Source: Cricetomys ansorgei (lineage: Eukaryota; Chordata; Mammalia; Rodentia; Nesomyidae). Taken from it: a stretch of DNA of 64,000 nucleotides. Below the pieces are notes generated by a model that was not told where the DNA came from, made no database searches, and was given only the letters and a program-made list of their open reading frames with translations. Positions 1-12,289 of this stretch are shown piece by piece. The DNA lies in assembly GCA_026225945.1 (NCBI GenBank), contig JAMJFZ010001657.1, positions 372,001 through 436,000 of the forward strand, given 5' to 3'. The first letter of the stretch is position 1; each line of letters opens with the position of its first letter. Made by a program: the position numbers and the translations under genes.

Positions 1-6
1 AATTTG

Positions 7-9
<3 letters not shown>

Positions 10-46
<37 letters not shown>

Positions 47-59
47 TGGTGGTGGTGGT
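10..59 (+). repeat. (GT)n then (GGT)n microsatellite
   Basis: Uninterrupted GT dinucleotides to about 44, followed by five GGT units. Confidence 0.98.
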
Positions 60-599
60 ATTAAAAAACAATACAAAAATCCTATAGATGATAGAAAGAA
101 TGGGTAAGTGTGAAGAATATAAACTACCAATGAAAAATGTTGAGAAAACAAAATGTTAATGGCAAATTAAACATCGGTGATAGAAGAATTTGTGAAGAAA
201 GAGACATATTTAAATTATTTACCCAGAAGGCATCTTAAGCTGAAAGACTGACATAACTATAACAAATCACAAAAGGAAAGAGGGTCAGCATTTATAGAGA
301 CTTTCAATAGACAGTCATGTAGAAGTATAAACCCAGTAAATCAAGAAAACGTACCTTAGGAAATGCTATACCATTATAAAAAAGTGCCAATTAATTGTAA
401 ACATCAAAAACAAATATAAGATAGCAATACTCTAGGATATAATTTATAATGAAATAATTCATATCACTGTCACAGCAAAAAAATGAAGGTAAATGTGTGT
501 GGTGCTTGTACAAGAAATATCAATAAAAATATCTGTTGTTATAGAATGGGGTTCTCAGAAAGTCCACCTTCCAAGAAAAAAAAAGGGTCAGGATTAGGA

Positions 600-775
600 G
601 CACTGGCTGTTCTTCCCAAGGGCCTTCCCAGCACCCGCATGGTGGCTCACAAACATCTGTAACTCCAGTTCCAGAGGATTCAGTGTCTTCTTCTGGTATC
701 CATGGGCACTGCCTTTACATGGTCTTCAGACAAACATGCAGGCAAAGCACTCAGAAATGTAAAATAAAAATGAAT
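600..775 (+). mobile_element. B2/B3 SINE
   Basis: AGGAGCACTGGCTGTTCTTCC, CATGGTGGCTCACAAACATC, TCTTCTGGTATCCATGGGC; 5' end damaged. Confidence 0.75.
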
Positions 776-3279
776 CAATCTTTTAGTAAAATTGAAATGT
801 TTTACCAGGACATCTGCAAGAAAGAGACCCCAAAGAATATTTATAAGGAAACAACGCAACGTAGATGGACTTCGGAGCCCAATTTAAATCCTACGCTAAC
901 ACCGCTAAATTGATTATAGTAATGAGTTGTTCCCCAACATTTGTAGACCTGGAAAGAGTGGAAATAAACGCTACTCTGTTCTTTTCCTAATAAAGAGCAC
1001 AAGTTGGTCAGGGCTTTTAAAATAGATTCCGAGTTTAAAGCCTACTGCTTTAAACTTGGTGAAAGCTAACTTGAGTTTTGCCCGGCTGAAGGGAAGAGAC
1101 TGGCGGATGTTTCCATGTGTGGATCATGGCGGCAGACAGAAGCAGCTGCTGCTGCTGAGAAGAGAGCCCTAAACTTCAAACAGCATCTGAAGGTAGAGTG
1201 TGACGGCAGAAACTACTCATGGAGGAATATGATAGGAAACCGCGAGTTCTATTTTAGACATACTAATTTTGAAATCAAACATCTACATAGAGACATCAGG
1301 GGTATTATTGGATCACTCATTCCAAGTCTAAGACCCTTAACAAGTGAACGGGGGCGGACTAGAGAAGAGAACCAGGAACTGAGCCCTGGGTGCCCCTCCA
1401 GGAAGAATCGCCAGAAAAGGCGAGGCAGTAAGTGGCAGAAACTAAGGAGGAACCATCAGTGAGGTAGACGGAGAGTCAAGGCAAGCTTCCGTCCTGGAAT
1501 AGAATGAGTGAATGTGGGATATTGTGAAAAGAGGAAGGGGAAGATCTGCTAACAAACAGAGTAAGTTAACAGCGATGAATGGCCAGCTGGGCCAGCAGCG
1601 TGGCTGCGTTTATTAATGACTTGTGCAGAAAGAGAAAGCTTTTTTGTGAATGGGTAAAGACAAAAGCAATTTCAGTAATAGAGTTGGGGAGAATGGTTGA
1701 TGGGGTATTTAAGAGAGAATGAAAGGGATGATTTTAAGATTAAGACTACAAGTCATGATTCTAAGGTGTTTTCCACAAAATGGAACAGGAAAAGCAAGGA
1801 AATGGTTTTTTTTCTTAAGATCAGATAAACAATAAGGTATTTGTATCTTGGTGGTGATAACCCAGTAGGAGTATGATTAATGTAAAATCACAGACATAAT
1901 AACGCAGCAGAAATTTCCCTGAATACACAAGAGTAGATGGAATATATTACACACACTTACAATAAATCGTATTTTTCTTTGAGTCTCGGGGACGCCTATT
2001 GTGCTATCCACCCGCTCGTTCCTGAAATAGCTGTTTTAAGCATAATCTAATCTTTTCTTGATCAACATTACCAGATTACTATAAAATATACTGTTCTTCC
2101 AATAAACACCTTTTTGTTTTGTTGATTTTTTTGTTTCCTTTGTTTCTTGGATTAGCTCCTTTCCTCTTTATTCTTTGGATTTATTACGATATTTTCTCTG
2201 AAGTCACAATGCATGCCCAGCCTACTACATGTTAGTAATCCATCCTTATATGTTTTCGATTAGCATGTATAAACCTAAAAACCAAGTCATTGGTGTCTTT
2301 GCTTATTATTTGTCTGTATTTCCTTTCCTCTTCTCATTCCACAGGTTCGTTTTGCGAAGCATTTTTCATATATTACAGCTTTTACAAAGTATGTCACCTT
2401 GGGTTTTGTTGGCTTCGTTTGTACTTTGACTCATCCCACAAAGCCAAGAAGCTTCCACACCGACTTCCTGTTGTCTAACGGGGACTCCGACTTTTCACTT
2501 GTTGTGGAATAATGATCGTCTTGTATATTTATCTCTTCCCATAAAATTTCCAGGTCTTTGCGACATTCATTCAACATTATCTCTCTGTGGTGACATACCA
2601 TACATTTCTTCATAGATGCTGCTGCAAAAGTCCTAGAAAGTCTAAGAATCTACAAAGAAGTCCCCATACCTCCCAAGGAATACAGGGATACCAAGAAAGG
2701 ATATTGCACAATGTGACCTCATTTGGTATTTGGGTTAATAGCAGTGGATGCCTATTTTACCTGATACGATCTGAGTGGAGCTGTTGAGATTAGGTTTCTG
2801 AACTTGTGACATCAATTGGAAGACCTTTTTTGACTTTCCAGAGAGACTTTTAAACGGAAGACCTCCCTACAAGCAGCCACCAACTTACCTGGGGGGAAGA
2901 AGCCCAAAAGGAAGAGGAGAATATGGAGGAGCAGGTAGAGTCTCATGGCTGAAGGGTCTGTGATGTGAAGATGTAGAGACCTGTTGGAGCCTGGAGTCTT
3001 GGAGTATGGCAGATCCAGAGCTTTTTATGATGGTCCTGGGTCTGTGGTTTGTTCTTGGCTAGCAGAGCCTAACCAAAAGAGAATAACTTATTCTCCCACA
3101 TGAAATCTTTAGACACACAAGAGGACATGAATGTGGCAATAATTCGGTGGATGAGATGGCAGTAGATCAAAACATAGTCAATACGATTGTTAAGGAAAAG
3201 AATAGAGTCATAAAACAATATCTAAGTTCAATACTTACTATAATATAAATTCACAATAATTAAGATATATCACAAATCT

Positions 3280-3850
3280 CAGAATTAGACTGACACAAAA
3301 ACAGTTGCTTTTTTTCACAAAGACCAAAGGCAACTCAGTGGGAAAGAATAAATTTCTCAATAAATAGTGCTATAGCAAATTTTGAAAACCATATTTAGAA
3401 CTATGTATCTAAAGACATATCTTATAATTTTCATAAAATTACGATGAATGGTGTTGCTCAACATAAAACGCCAAGTGATGTGATGCCTAGAAAACCATGT
3501 TAGAAAATATCTACATAACCTAGATTTTGCACTGACTTTTTAAAAGATTAAACCTCAAAAGCATTGTCTGTAAATGATAGGATCCAAAATACATAAGCAA
3601 TGCCTAAAAAATCAATAAGAAAGCAAGTAACATAAAATTAGACTAAAAGAATGAACAAAGCATTTTCCTAGAGAAGGGCAGTAAGTAAATGTGTTAATAC
3701 CATTACAGACCAATGGTCCAAACCTGTAACACTAGCTCTATTGAAAATCAGAAGTGGTGTGAAGAAGCAGGACTGTTCACTCATTACTGATAGGAGCAAA
3801 TGCAACTTTGCCATATAGTAAAAATGATTCTCAACATTTACCTTTACCAT
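3280..3850 (+). mobile_element. old L1 ORF2 3' fragment
   Basis: CAATAAATAGTGCTATAGCA and ATCAATAAGAAAGCAAGTAA-type A-rich sequence follow the L1 ORF2 C-terminal order. Decayed. Confidence 0.45.
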
Positions 3851-4202
3851 GTCTGTTCTTGGACTTTACTTAAACAGGAAACTCTATACCTGTGTAAAAC
3901 TTGCACATGAACTATAATTCGTCACAGCCCAGATCAAACGTGGCAGGGTAAGCAAACCATAGACAAGGATTCTGATTGCTCTAATGCCAGAAGATTAGTT
4001 AAATGCCTCCATACAGCCACAGACAAGGTGGCTATTGTAGTTAACATGTCCTGAGGCAGATCTACCTGGTCTGTGGGATTAATCCACTTTCCTGTTCCTG
4101 TGGTTCAAAGACCCTAATGTAATACATGATGTTTCTAAAATAATAAAAGAAAATGATATTGGTGTAGTAAAAGACATACTTCTAAATAGAATACTAATGA
4201 GA

Positions 4203-4275
4203 AAAGAATAATGATGATGATGAAGAAGAAGAAGATGATGATGATGAAGAAGAAGAAGAAGGAGAAGAAGAAGAA
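4203..4275 (+). repeat. GAT/GAA trinucleotide-rich tract
   Basis: Mixed GATGAT and GAAGAA units, purine-rich on the + strand. Confidence 0.9.
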
Positions 4276-4296
4276 AGATGATAGATGCCTGTGTAT

Positions 4297-4505
4297 GATG
4301 GCCAGGTGTCTAAGGGATGGCTGAGTTCCTATATGATACCCGGGCATCTACAGGATGCCCTGGTGCCTGGGGGATATCCAGGTGCCTGCGAAATATCTGG
4401 GGCCCTGCGGGATGCTCTGATATTTGTGGGATATCCAGGTACCTGCTCGATGTCTGGGTGCCTGTAGGAGGCCCTGGTGCCTGTGGGATGTCTGGGTGCC
4501 TGCAG
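4297..4505 (+). repeat. 19-bp minisatellite, 11 complete copies
   Basis: Eleven consecutive units of exactly 19 bp (4297, 4316, 4335, 4354, 4373, 4392, 4411, 4430, 4449, 4468, 4487), most of the form GATNTCYRGGTGCCTGNRG. A partial unit precedes it. No unit length change is seen in 209 bp, so the overlapping ORFs on both strands are a by-product of the repeat. Confidence 0.95.
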
Positions 4506-4666
4506 GTTTGGGCAATGAAGTTCAACTTCATGTCAAACTTCGTCATACTTAATCTCAAGCTAATAGAGGCCAAGTGAATGCTCATGATCAGAGCAGCCTG
4601 TTGCCTTCAAAAACCATGGTGATGTCCATGATTCATGCTTCTGCCACACAAGCTAGACCCAATTAT

Positions 4667-4670
4667 TCCT

Positions 4671-4766
<96 letters not shown>

Positions 4767-4830
4767 TTCTTCCTTCCTTTCTTTCTTTCTTTCTTTCTTT
4801 CTTCCTTTCTTTCTTTCTTTCTTTCTTTCA
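4667..4830 (+). repeat. polypyrimidine tract (CTTT)n-(CT)n-(CTTT)n
   Basis: About 160 uninterrupted pyrimidines with near mirror symmetry around a central (CT)n block. Confidence 0.97.
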
Positions 4831-5058
4831 GAGAGTGGACCAAGGAGGAATGGGAAGAGCTTATTATTGAGATACATTGTATGAAACTCAAGTTATTGAT
4901 AAAAGTATTATATTAAAAATCAGAATAAAATTGCATCCAATCCTGTCCATCAACAAAAAAAAAAAAAAAAAAAAGAATTGTCAAATGGACTTTCATCAAA
5001 TTCAAAACATTCTGCATAGCAAAGGAATCCATTTCTGAAATGAAGAAAAGGCCTTGAG

Positions 5059-5160
5059 GCTGGGGAGATGGCTCAGCAAGTAGAGGCGCTTGCCACTGAG
5101 CCTGACGACCCAAACTCAATATCTAGGATCCACATGGTAGAAGAAAAGAATCAAGTCCTG
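5059..5160 (+). mobile_element. B4/ID-like SINE fragment
   Basis: GGCTGGGGAGATGGCTCAGC, then CTTGCCACTGAGCCTGACGA. Confidence 0.55.
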
Positions 5161-5190
5161 CAAAAAAATAATAATTTAAAAATTATTTTT

Positions 5191-5338
5191 AAGCTGGGTG
5201 GTGGTGGCGGCACACAGCTTTAATCCCAGCGCTTGGGAGGTAGACGCAGTCAGATCTCTGAGTTCCAGGCCATTCTAGTCTACAAAGTCAGTTACAGGAG
5301 AGACAAAGATACACAGAGAAACCCTGTCTTGAAAAACA
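5191..5338 (+). mobile_element. B1 SINE
   Basis: GCTGGGTGGTGGTGGCGGCA, TTTAATCCCAGCGCTTGGGA, GAGAAACCCTGTCTTGAAAA. Confidence 0.85.
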
Positions 5339-5723
5339 ACTCTGCTTCCTGGTTGCCACTGAAGATGTGAGCTCTCAGCTTCTTACTCCTGCTGCTGCCA
5401 CAGAGCTTGCTGCTCTGCCTCCCAGCAGTGATGTGTGTTTATGTCTCTGGAACTCTTCCTTCTAAAAGTTACTTCTGTTTATGACACATTATTGCAGCAA
5501 TAAAAAAGTAACTAATACAATGTCTTCCAATGGATGAATGCATCAAAAAGGTAGTTTATAAAGACAATGGTGTATTACCAGCCACAAAGAAAAATGAAAT
5601 CAGGTCCCTTAAAGGACAGATGATGGAACTTGGGATGGTTGTGCTGGATGAGATAAGCTAAACTCAGGAAGACAATTATCCCATGTATTCTTTTACACAG
5701 CTTCTAAAGAATACATTACAAAC

Positions 5724-5935
5724 TGGAGAGATGGTGTAGCAGTTACGCATGTGTGCTACTCTTGCAAAGGACCTCAATTTGGTTCTCAGAACTTATATCA
5801 CATGGCACTACCTGTAACTCTAATTTCAGGTGATCTGACATCCTTGGGCACCCATGTGCACATAAGCACACACGTGTGTTCACGTGCATGTGCACATACA
5901 CAAATAAACAAATCATTTAAAGGAAAAATGTATTT
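5724..5935 (+). mobile_element. B3 SINE
   Basis: ACTGGAGAGATGGTGTAGCA, CTCTTGCAAAGGACCTCAAT, tail with repeated CACA. Confidence 0.7.
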
Positions 5936-7999
5936 AAATAAATAAGACTTGGAACTACAAAAAGACCTATTTTGGAAAAGAAAGGGAGCAGGGCTGATGA
6001 TAGAGAAAAATCGGAGCAGTGAATGTGAGCAAAGTACAGCATTGCATGGATTTCTTACCATTGTTTTGTACAGTTAAAATGTACTTTTAAAACAAAACAA
6101 AAACACCAAACAAACTTCTACAAGAAGAATAAACTTTACCCAAAGAGAAGTGTGGCTTTGCCCTTGGTTACTAGTGGAATCATACGATGTTCTCCCTGAG
6201 TGACATATCTTTCTTTCTCGGGGACCTTGACACAAGAGAGTCTGTGGATATTGGAACGTTCTGTTTTGTTCTCACATCCGGAAGAAATAGAGACTCTACA
6301 GTTTAGTCCAAACCTCAAGCAGCTGATGGAGACGGAAGGTCATCAGTGTAGGCAGGATGTGGCTGGAGTCCAACAAAGCCAGGACCCCAAAGACACCTGA
6401 GCTTCCTGCCCACGAGAACACAGCAGCTTCTTTTCCATGTTGGAATGGCCACACATCTCCAAAGACAACGTGCGTCTGATGTTTGGAATGCTTCCAGACA
6501 CTCTTTTCCTACACAGGTTTCTTTCTCTTGATCCTAGTGCTTAAAAATATGTATTAAAATGTCTTAATAAAATCCAAATGTGCTTCAAAAATAAATGCCT
6601 TTATTATTATCTACTCTGTTTTTGTAGGTATATTCATATTTTCTATTTATTTGCAGCATAGGAATAAATTCATTTCTTCTAAGTGACGATCTATCACAAG
6701 CCACAGTGGTCCTTAGCACCCCCATAGCTCTTTCTCTAAGGCGGTAGCGTTAGTCTCCATTGTATTCCTGATTTTACTAATTCTAAGTTTTTTGGTTGTT
6801 TTTTTTCTTTTGGTCACTGCATTTAGTTTTATCCGTTGTTCGGGCTTTTAGAAGAATCAACTTTTGGTTGCACTGTTTTTCTGCAGTTTATCCTATTGGC
6901 TCTCACTCCTCCTTTACCTCTTTTGTTCCCGCCTTGAGCATGGCTTGCTGTTCTCCTCAGTGTTCTAGAGGCTAGGTTAGACCAGCAGCCTGAGCTTCCT
7001 TGTTGTCCAACAGGTGTCGAGGCCACATACACCCCTCCTAACACTGACTCAAATGTGGTCTGGGAGGTCGTGTGCTTTGGTTTCATTTACATTCCATTCA
7101 AAATACCAATTATTTCCCACTATAAACTTCTCCTTTGGTTATGTTATTTAGAAACATGTTGTTTGGTTTTCAAATGTCTGTTGCTCCCTCATTTCTGCCC
7201 CCTTTTTCTTTCCAGTTTGATTTCATTTAGACTGAAGAACATCCTGTTGGTAAAGGCAGTCTCATGGGGTTCCTCTCCCTCTGCTTGACCTCCTAAGAAT
7301 GGGTCGGGGAAGCTTCACATCGAGATATAAAGAAAGCACACATCCTGTTCCGAGATTATTGCACTGCGTGGGGGGAATCATTCCAGGTTTCAGATTCAGT
7401 GTGTACTTTTTTTCTGCTTAAGCAGGTTTTACAGGTTACGGATTGCTAAGGATGTAAAACAACTCGAGTGTCTTCATATGCAATGCTGCAACCTTCAACA
7501 GAACAGAGGACTTCTGTGCGTCTGCCCTGAGCTATCTCACTACCCCCAGAATTCCTGATCAAATAGAAAAATAATAAAACGTCTTGGGATGGGGCTAAGT
7601 GCCTTTACTTTAAACCAACTCTCTCAGTTAATTTTGTGCACAGCTGTGACTGAAAATCTCCTGGTGCAGAATCAAGAGATCAGGAGCCATGGAGGTGGTG
7701 TTTGTGTTTAAAGAAGGCGTCCTTCCTGCCTAGCAGACACCTCAAGGCACTAGCTGATCTAGAGACTCAGAACTCAAATCCAGGCCTCCAGCTCTCCCTT
7801 ACACACAGTGGCATTTCAATGTTGTCCCACTGATGACAAACCTTTGAGAATAAGTGACCATGTCATTTAACACTTTCCTCAAAGCAGAAGATTCACAGCC
7901 TAGTGTGGGAGCAAATCTATACACAATATGTATACACAATGCACAAAGCTATCCAGGATGATTAAAGCACTGTGGAAGTTCAAACCCAGTGCTGGTTGT

Positions 8000-8160
8000 G
8001 GGGCTGGAGAGATGGCTCAGTGGTTAAGAGCACTGACTGCTTTTCCAGAGGACTGGGGTTCAATTCCCAGAACCCACATAACAGCTCACAACTGTCTGTA
8101 ACTTCTGTTCCAGGGGATCGGATATCAATGCACATAAAATAAAATAAGTTACAAAAACAT
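8000..8160 (+). mobile_element. B2 SINE
   Basis: GGGGCTGGAGAGATGGCTCA, GTGGTTAAGAGCACTGACTG, CAATTCCCAGAACCCACAT, with an ATAAAATAAAAT tail. Confidence 0.85.
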
Positions 8161-8586
8161 TTTAGTTGGGTGATTAGTTATTAATAAGTCTAATAATTCT
8201 AAGAAATGGCCAAATATCTAGTCACTTAATAAGCCAGGAGGCCCCTAACAGAACCTAACCCACTGTAACTTAATATAGATAGCTGTGTGGTCACAAACTT
8301 TCATCTGTAGCCAAATGCTGAGAGATCATGTTCCTATTTAGCAAGGTTTTCTGATCAAAACTGTGTACGCAACCACATCCTTGATGAGTCCAGTGACCAG
8401 CAGAACAAAGAGTCTTCAGCATTCCCATGGAGATCACTCTATAGAACCCCATAGACCATGAACAACCCTAATGAGGTACAGAGGGACACTCATTGCCCAG
8501 ACCAAGGCACCCCACCAGTGCTAGCAAGTCACAGGTAGAAGTCTTCACTGCCTCCTGGAAGCAAGGCCAGGCTTTCTTCTTCCGCC

Positions 8587-11354
8587 ATGAAGATCGCTGG
8601 CTTCTGCTTCTCCACTCTCTTGTTTCTGAGTCAAGTTCTAGCAGGTAACGAAATCAACTTGGCAGGAGCTTGGAGAAGAGGGCAGTGCTGGGCAGGTCAG
8701 GAGCTTGGAGAAGAGGACAGTGCTGGGCAGGTCAGGAGCTTGGAGAAGAGGACAGTGCTGGGCAGGTCAGGAGCTTGGAGAAGAGGGCAGTGCTGGGCAG
8801 GTCAGGGAAAGCAGCGCTAGTCACTGTCGCCCATGCCCCCGAAAGGTGTTTTGGAATGTGACAGGGTTTCATGTAGCCTTTTGGCTACATAGCCAGGGAT
8901 GACCTTGAGTTTCTGGTCCTCCTGCCTCTGCCTCCCAGGTGCTGGGGTTACAGGAATGCACTACCACAGGCCTGTGGTGCTGGGGTCAAACCCTCATGCA
9001 TGCTAGGCGAGCACACTAGTGACTGAGCTGTATCCCCACCAGCCCTGTTACTCATTTCTCATTGCTGTTCAAACAGAATAGAGGACGGGTGACGCTATAA
9101 AGTCAACAGCGGAGAGGCTATTGCCGTGGTCACTAAAATGGAATAAGGAGCAATGTTTAAAAAGTCACTGGAAGGTGGGTCCACTCTCGCAGCCAACTGC
9201 AGCCTCGAGGGTAGGAGAGAGGAAGAGAGAGAACGCAGATGGGGAACTAGCATAAGGCCCAGGACATGAGCCACAGGTCTGTTCCCATCACCGCCAACAC
9301 TAGATCAGTAGACGATCATGTCCCTGCCCACAGTCTCCACCAGTGCTTTGACAGGATGCTCTGTGGGCTTGTCCTGAGCCTAGGCAGAAATGACGGGGGC
9401 CTACACTGTGCAATGTACAAGGGCTAGTAGCAAAGAATTAATTTTATGAACGCACTCAATGTTACTTAAATTCTTATGAGTCCACGTGGTACGTCACATG
9501 GAGTTCTCTAATCTGAAGATTCAATGTTCAATGTATTCAGCTGTGCAGTTAAACAGCACAAGGCACTTGAACGGGGTGGGGGGAGAGTGATAGCAAATTC
9601 TCTCACCCATGTGCCACAGAATGGAAATAATTGTTTCACAGCCATTTCCTGGATTCTTTCTGTTTGCCAAGACTTGAGCCTGACTCGGATCAGGTGTTCT
9701 GAGATTCCTGCCCTTGAGTAAATTCAGCACCTGAGAGAGAGCTCAAATGAGGGCTCAGTCATGGTGGGAGCAGGAGATACTGAGGTGGAGAGATGCTCTG
9801 ATTCAGCACAGTGGTCCTCCTCTGTCTTCTAAGCTCAGGTGAACCTTCTTGCTACACTGGGTCAGCCTAATAGCAAGGGAATCTGTTTTTACAGTACTTG
9901 GCTAGTGAAGAGATGCAAAGCCCAAGAATCAATCATTTCAGATTTTCAATTGGCTTCTACTGAGTATTCAATACTTAAAAAAAAAAAAAAATCGGCTTTA
10001 TTTTTTAAACACTGTACCCGTAAAATTATTTCCCAATTTACATTCCAAATAAAAACAGGCTGTTGCCTACTTGTTTGAGCTGCTCATCCATTAAGTAATT
10101 CTCTGTATGAACCTCAAAGAGTTAAGTCAATTTAGTGCATTTGAATTTCAGCTCACTTCAGTTTAATAGTCCATACTGATTTGAAAGGATTCAAGAATTA
10201 GCATTGGTCAACTGAAGGGCGGGAATGGGGTGCATTTGATCAAACGCATATTATGCAAGGAATAAAAAATTAAATAAAATACTTACTGGTAGAGAATGGG
10301 ATAAAAAAAAAAAAGAAAAGCATTAGCCTTTGTATTCCAGAATACAAAACCAACCAACCAACAAACAAACAAGTGCTTTTGACACCTCTTTCACTCCTAA
10401 TGAAAAGCTTAAGAAACCGTCAATGAAAAACAGTTTTTGTTTCTCAGAATAAAGATACTTCTGAAAGCATATGAGTGCATGTAACCAACGTCTAGAACGG
10501 CCACAAATCAAATACTATTTAATGTTTCAAACAAGTAAATCTGGCTACCTTTTAAAAACGTGAACAATCCATCTCTAATGCAATGCTTTCTAAAGCAGGG
10601 ATGTCGCCGCAGCTAGCGCAGAGAATAAAGAACGGGTGACACGGCACCAGGGTGCTCCAGAAAACGTGCCGTGTCTGCCCACTGTGTAGTGATGTGGCTC
10701 CTGTCCTCCAGATTACCATCTCTCTATCAATACCTTGATGCATATTTTCTTTTAAGTTGATATTTCAGTTCCACTTCTAAAAGATAAATGCATACGTAAG
10801 GGATAGAGATAGAGAGAGATCGTGTATAATGTGTAGAGAGGTGTGTAAAAACCTAGAAAAACCAGCAGTGGAGAAATGATATTAAGAACCAGTTTTGTTC
10901 TTGTCATTGCTGTTAGAAGACAGGAAAGAGCAAATAAGAGGAATAAAGCGCTGTGTGCATGCCTAGAGTTCATGAAGCGGAGAGCCTTTCATTTCTTAGA
11001 CGTTTCTTATTGCCAGATTCCTCAAGAAAAAATTTCTCAGTGTTTTGCCATGTTTTAAGTAGTGGTGTAAGAAATCAAGTAACAGCAAACACACATGCAA
11101 AACTATTCCCAGATGCTCCCCCTCCCCCAGTCCATGGGCTAAGTGAAAACTCATTCAGTCAAGCAAATACTTACAATAACCCTCTTCTTTATGCAGTCAG
11201 GAGTAAGTTCAAGGAAATCTGTGAACGCCCAAATGGTTCCTGCCGATCATATTGCATTGAAACAGAAGTCTATGTTGGGACATGTTTAAATAAGCAACCA
11301 TGCTGTCTGCCTATGGGGCCTCAACCCAGAGTTGAGGCTACACCCAAGAGCTGA
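8587..11354 (+). CDS. DEFB108: beta-defensin, DEFB108-like (two exons)
   Basis: Secreted cationic host-defence peptide of 71 residues. Exon 1 is 8587-8644 and encodes a hydrophobic signal peptide ([19 protein letters not shown]). The donor GTAACG starts at 8645. Exon 2 is 11197-11354 after the acceptor TTTATGCAG, and the junction codon is Val. The mature part has six cysteines spaced C-x6-C-x3-C-x9-C-x5-CC, the classic beta-defensin pattern (expected pairs C1-C5, C2-C4, C3-C6). The stretch [14 protein letters not shown] and the tail [10 protein letters not shown] match human DEFB108 as I recall it. Estimated net charge of the exon 2 part is about +3. The intron is 2,552 bp and opens with a 35-bp tandem repeat. 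Two AATAAA signals follow at 11470 and 11477. No clear TATA box is seen. The start is the only ATG giving a signal peptide and a good donor. Confidence 0.93.
8664..8803 (+). repeat. 35-bp tandem repeat, 4 copies, in DEFB108-like intron 1
   Basis: Four head-to-tail 35-bp units beginning AGGAGCTTGGAGAAGAGG, differing only at a G/A position in GAGGGCAG versus GAGGACAG. It starts 19 bases after the intron 1 donor site. Confidence 0.95.
8862..9050 (-). mobile_element. B4 (B1-ID composite) SINE, antisense, in DEFB108-like intron
   Basis: ACAGGGTTTCATGTAGCC, CTGCCTCTGCCTCCCAGGTG (B1 part), then GGGGTCAAACCCTCATGCA, GCTAGGCGAGCACACTAGTG (ID-like part). Confidence 0.75.
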
Positions 11355-11469
11355 AGCCTTCCACCATACCCTTCCTATTCTGCTTTGTGCTCGTCTCTCC
11401 CTCCATCCCTCACTTTTTCCCTCATTCTCTCTTCTGTGTGTTCTTTTCATAGATTCTTGTTCATTCCTC

Positions 11470-11482
11470 AATAAATAATAAA
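11470..11482 (+). promoter_or_regulatory. tandem polyadenylation signals of the DEFB108-like gene
   Basis: AATAAA occurs at 11470-11475 and again at 11477-11482, about 115 bases after the stop codon. This is a normal distance for a short defensin 3'UTR. Confidence 0.7.
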
Positions 11483-11515
11483 GCAAAAAATAGCAAAAAA
11501 AAAAGGCTGGTTTGT

Positions 11516-11718
11516 TTTAAATATATTATTTTATGTGTATGGGTATTTTGGCATGTGTCCACATGTGTACCTGGTACAGGTGTGGGCCAAATAGGGTGTT
11601 GGCTCTTGTGGAACAGGTGTTCCAGACAGTTGGAAGCTGCCACATGGGTGCTGGGAATTGAACCTGGGTCCTTTGAAAAAGCAGCCAGTGCTCTTAACAG
11701 CTGAGCCATCTCTCCCTG
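11516..11718 (-). mobile_element. B3 SINE, antisense
   Basis: Ends CAGTGCTCTTAACAGCTGAG then CCATCTCTCC, the antisense of the SINE A/B box region. Confidence 0.85.
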
Positions 11719-11748
11719 AGATGGTTGCTTTTTAAATTTCATTTTCTG

Positions 11749-11962
11749 GGGCTGGAGAGATGATTCAGGTTGTTAAGAGCAATGGCTGCTCTTCCAGAAA
11801 ACTGGGGTTCAGTTCCAGGCTCCCACATGACAGTTTACAAGTATCTGTACCTCCAGTTCCAGAGGGTCTGACAGTCTGGCCTGTGTGGGCACTGCATGCA
11901 TGAAGTGCACAGACATATGCATAGGCTAAACACATGAATAATAAAATACAAATAAATAAAAT
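11749..11962 (+). mobile_element. B3 SINE
   Basis: GGGGCTGGAGAGATGATTCA, GCTGCTCTTCCAGAAAACTG, tail AATAAAATACAAATAAATAA. Lies 30 bases from an inverted B3 copy. Confidence 0.85.
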
Positions 11963-12289
11963 GTTAAAGTCTGTGTACTCCATTATCTTTGATGAATTCC
12001 ATCCTTCTCCCTGGTGTCGGCTAACTCCTGTTTCCAAATGTCTCCTGCGAAGTAGGGGAACCGCTACCATGCCCATTAGCATCTCAGCCCTTCACCTTTT
12101 GTCTGAGTCAACACCCTTTTCTTGTAGGAAAACTGCACTCCCTCCACATGCAGACTTGCAGGGTCTCTCTCTCTGTGTAAAGGAAGTGCACAAAACAAAA
12201 ATATTTTCCCCAGTCAATCAGACATCATCACTAGGAATTTTAGTTATGCAGAGAAACAAAACAAAAACAATTAAGCAAAACGGCTTCCA

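Larger units (their letters stand above)
1..8586. other. gene-free flank upstream of the DEFB108-like gene
   Basis: No exon with a defensin cysteine pattern or other recognisable protein was found on either strand. It contains SINEs, old L1 pieces, a (GT)n tract, a GAT/GAA-rich tract, the 19-bp minisatellite and a pyrimidine tract. 880-3280 and 6000-8000 are AT-rich and mostly unassigned. 6640-7250 has the feel of decayed L1, but I could not anchor it. Confidence 0.6.

Noticed and set aside
4310..4585. Repeat-containing proteins of about 90 residues on both strands.
   Set aside because: They are produced by the 19-bp minisatellite, whose period is not a multiple of three, so all frames are open by composition.
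4607..4916. Several 74-98 codon frames rich in Phe/Leu/Ser or Lys/Glu/Arg.
   Set aside because: They are translations of the (CTTT)n-(CT)n tract. No start context, homology or splice structure.
8587..8820. 77-codon single-exon protein starting with a defensin signal peptide.
   Set aside because: The frame runs past a good GT donor into the intronic 35-bp repeat. The spliced gene explains the signal peptide better. Kept only as a possible retained-intron product.
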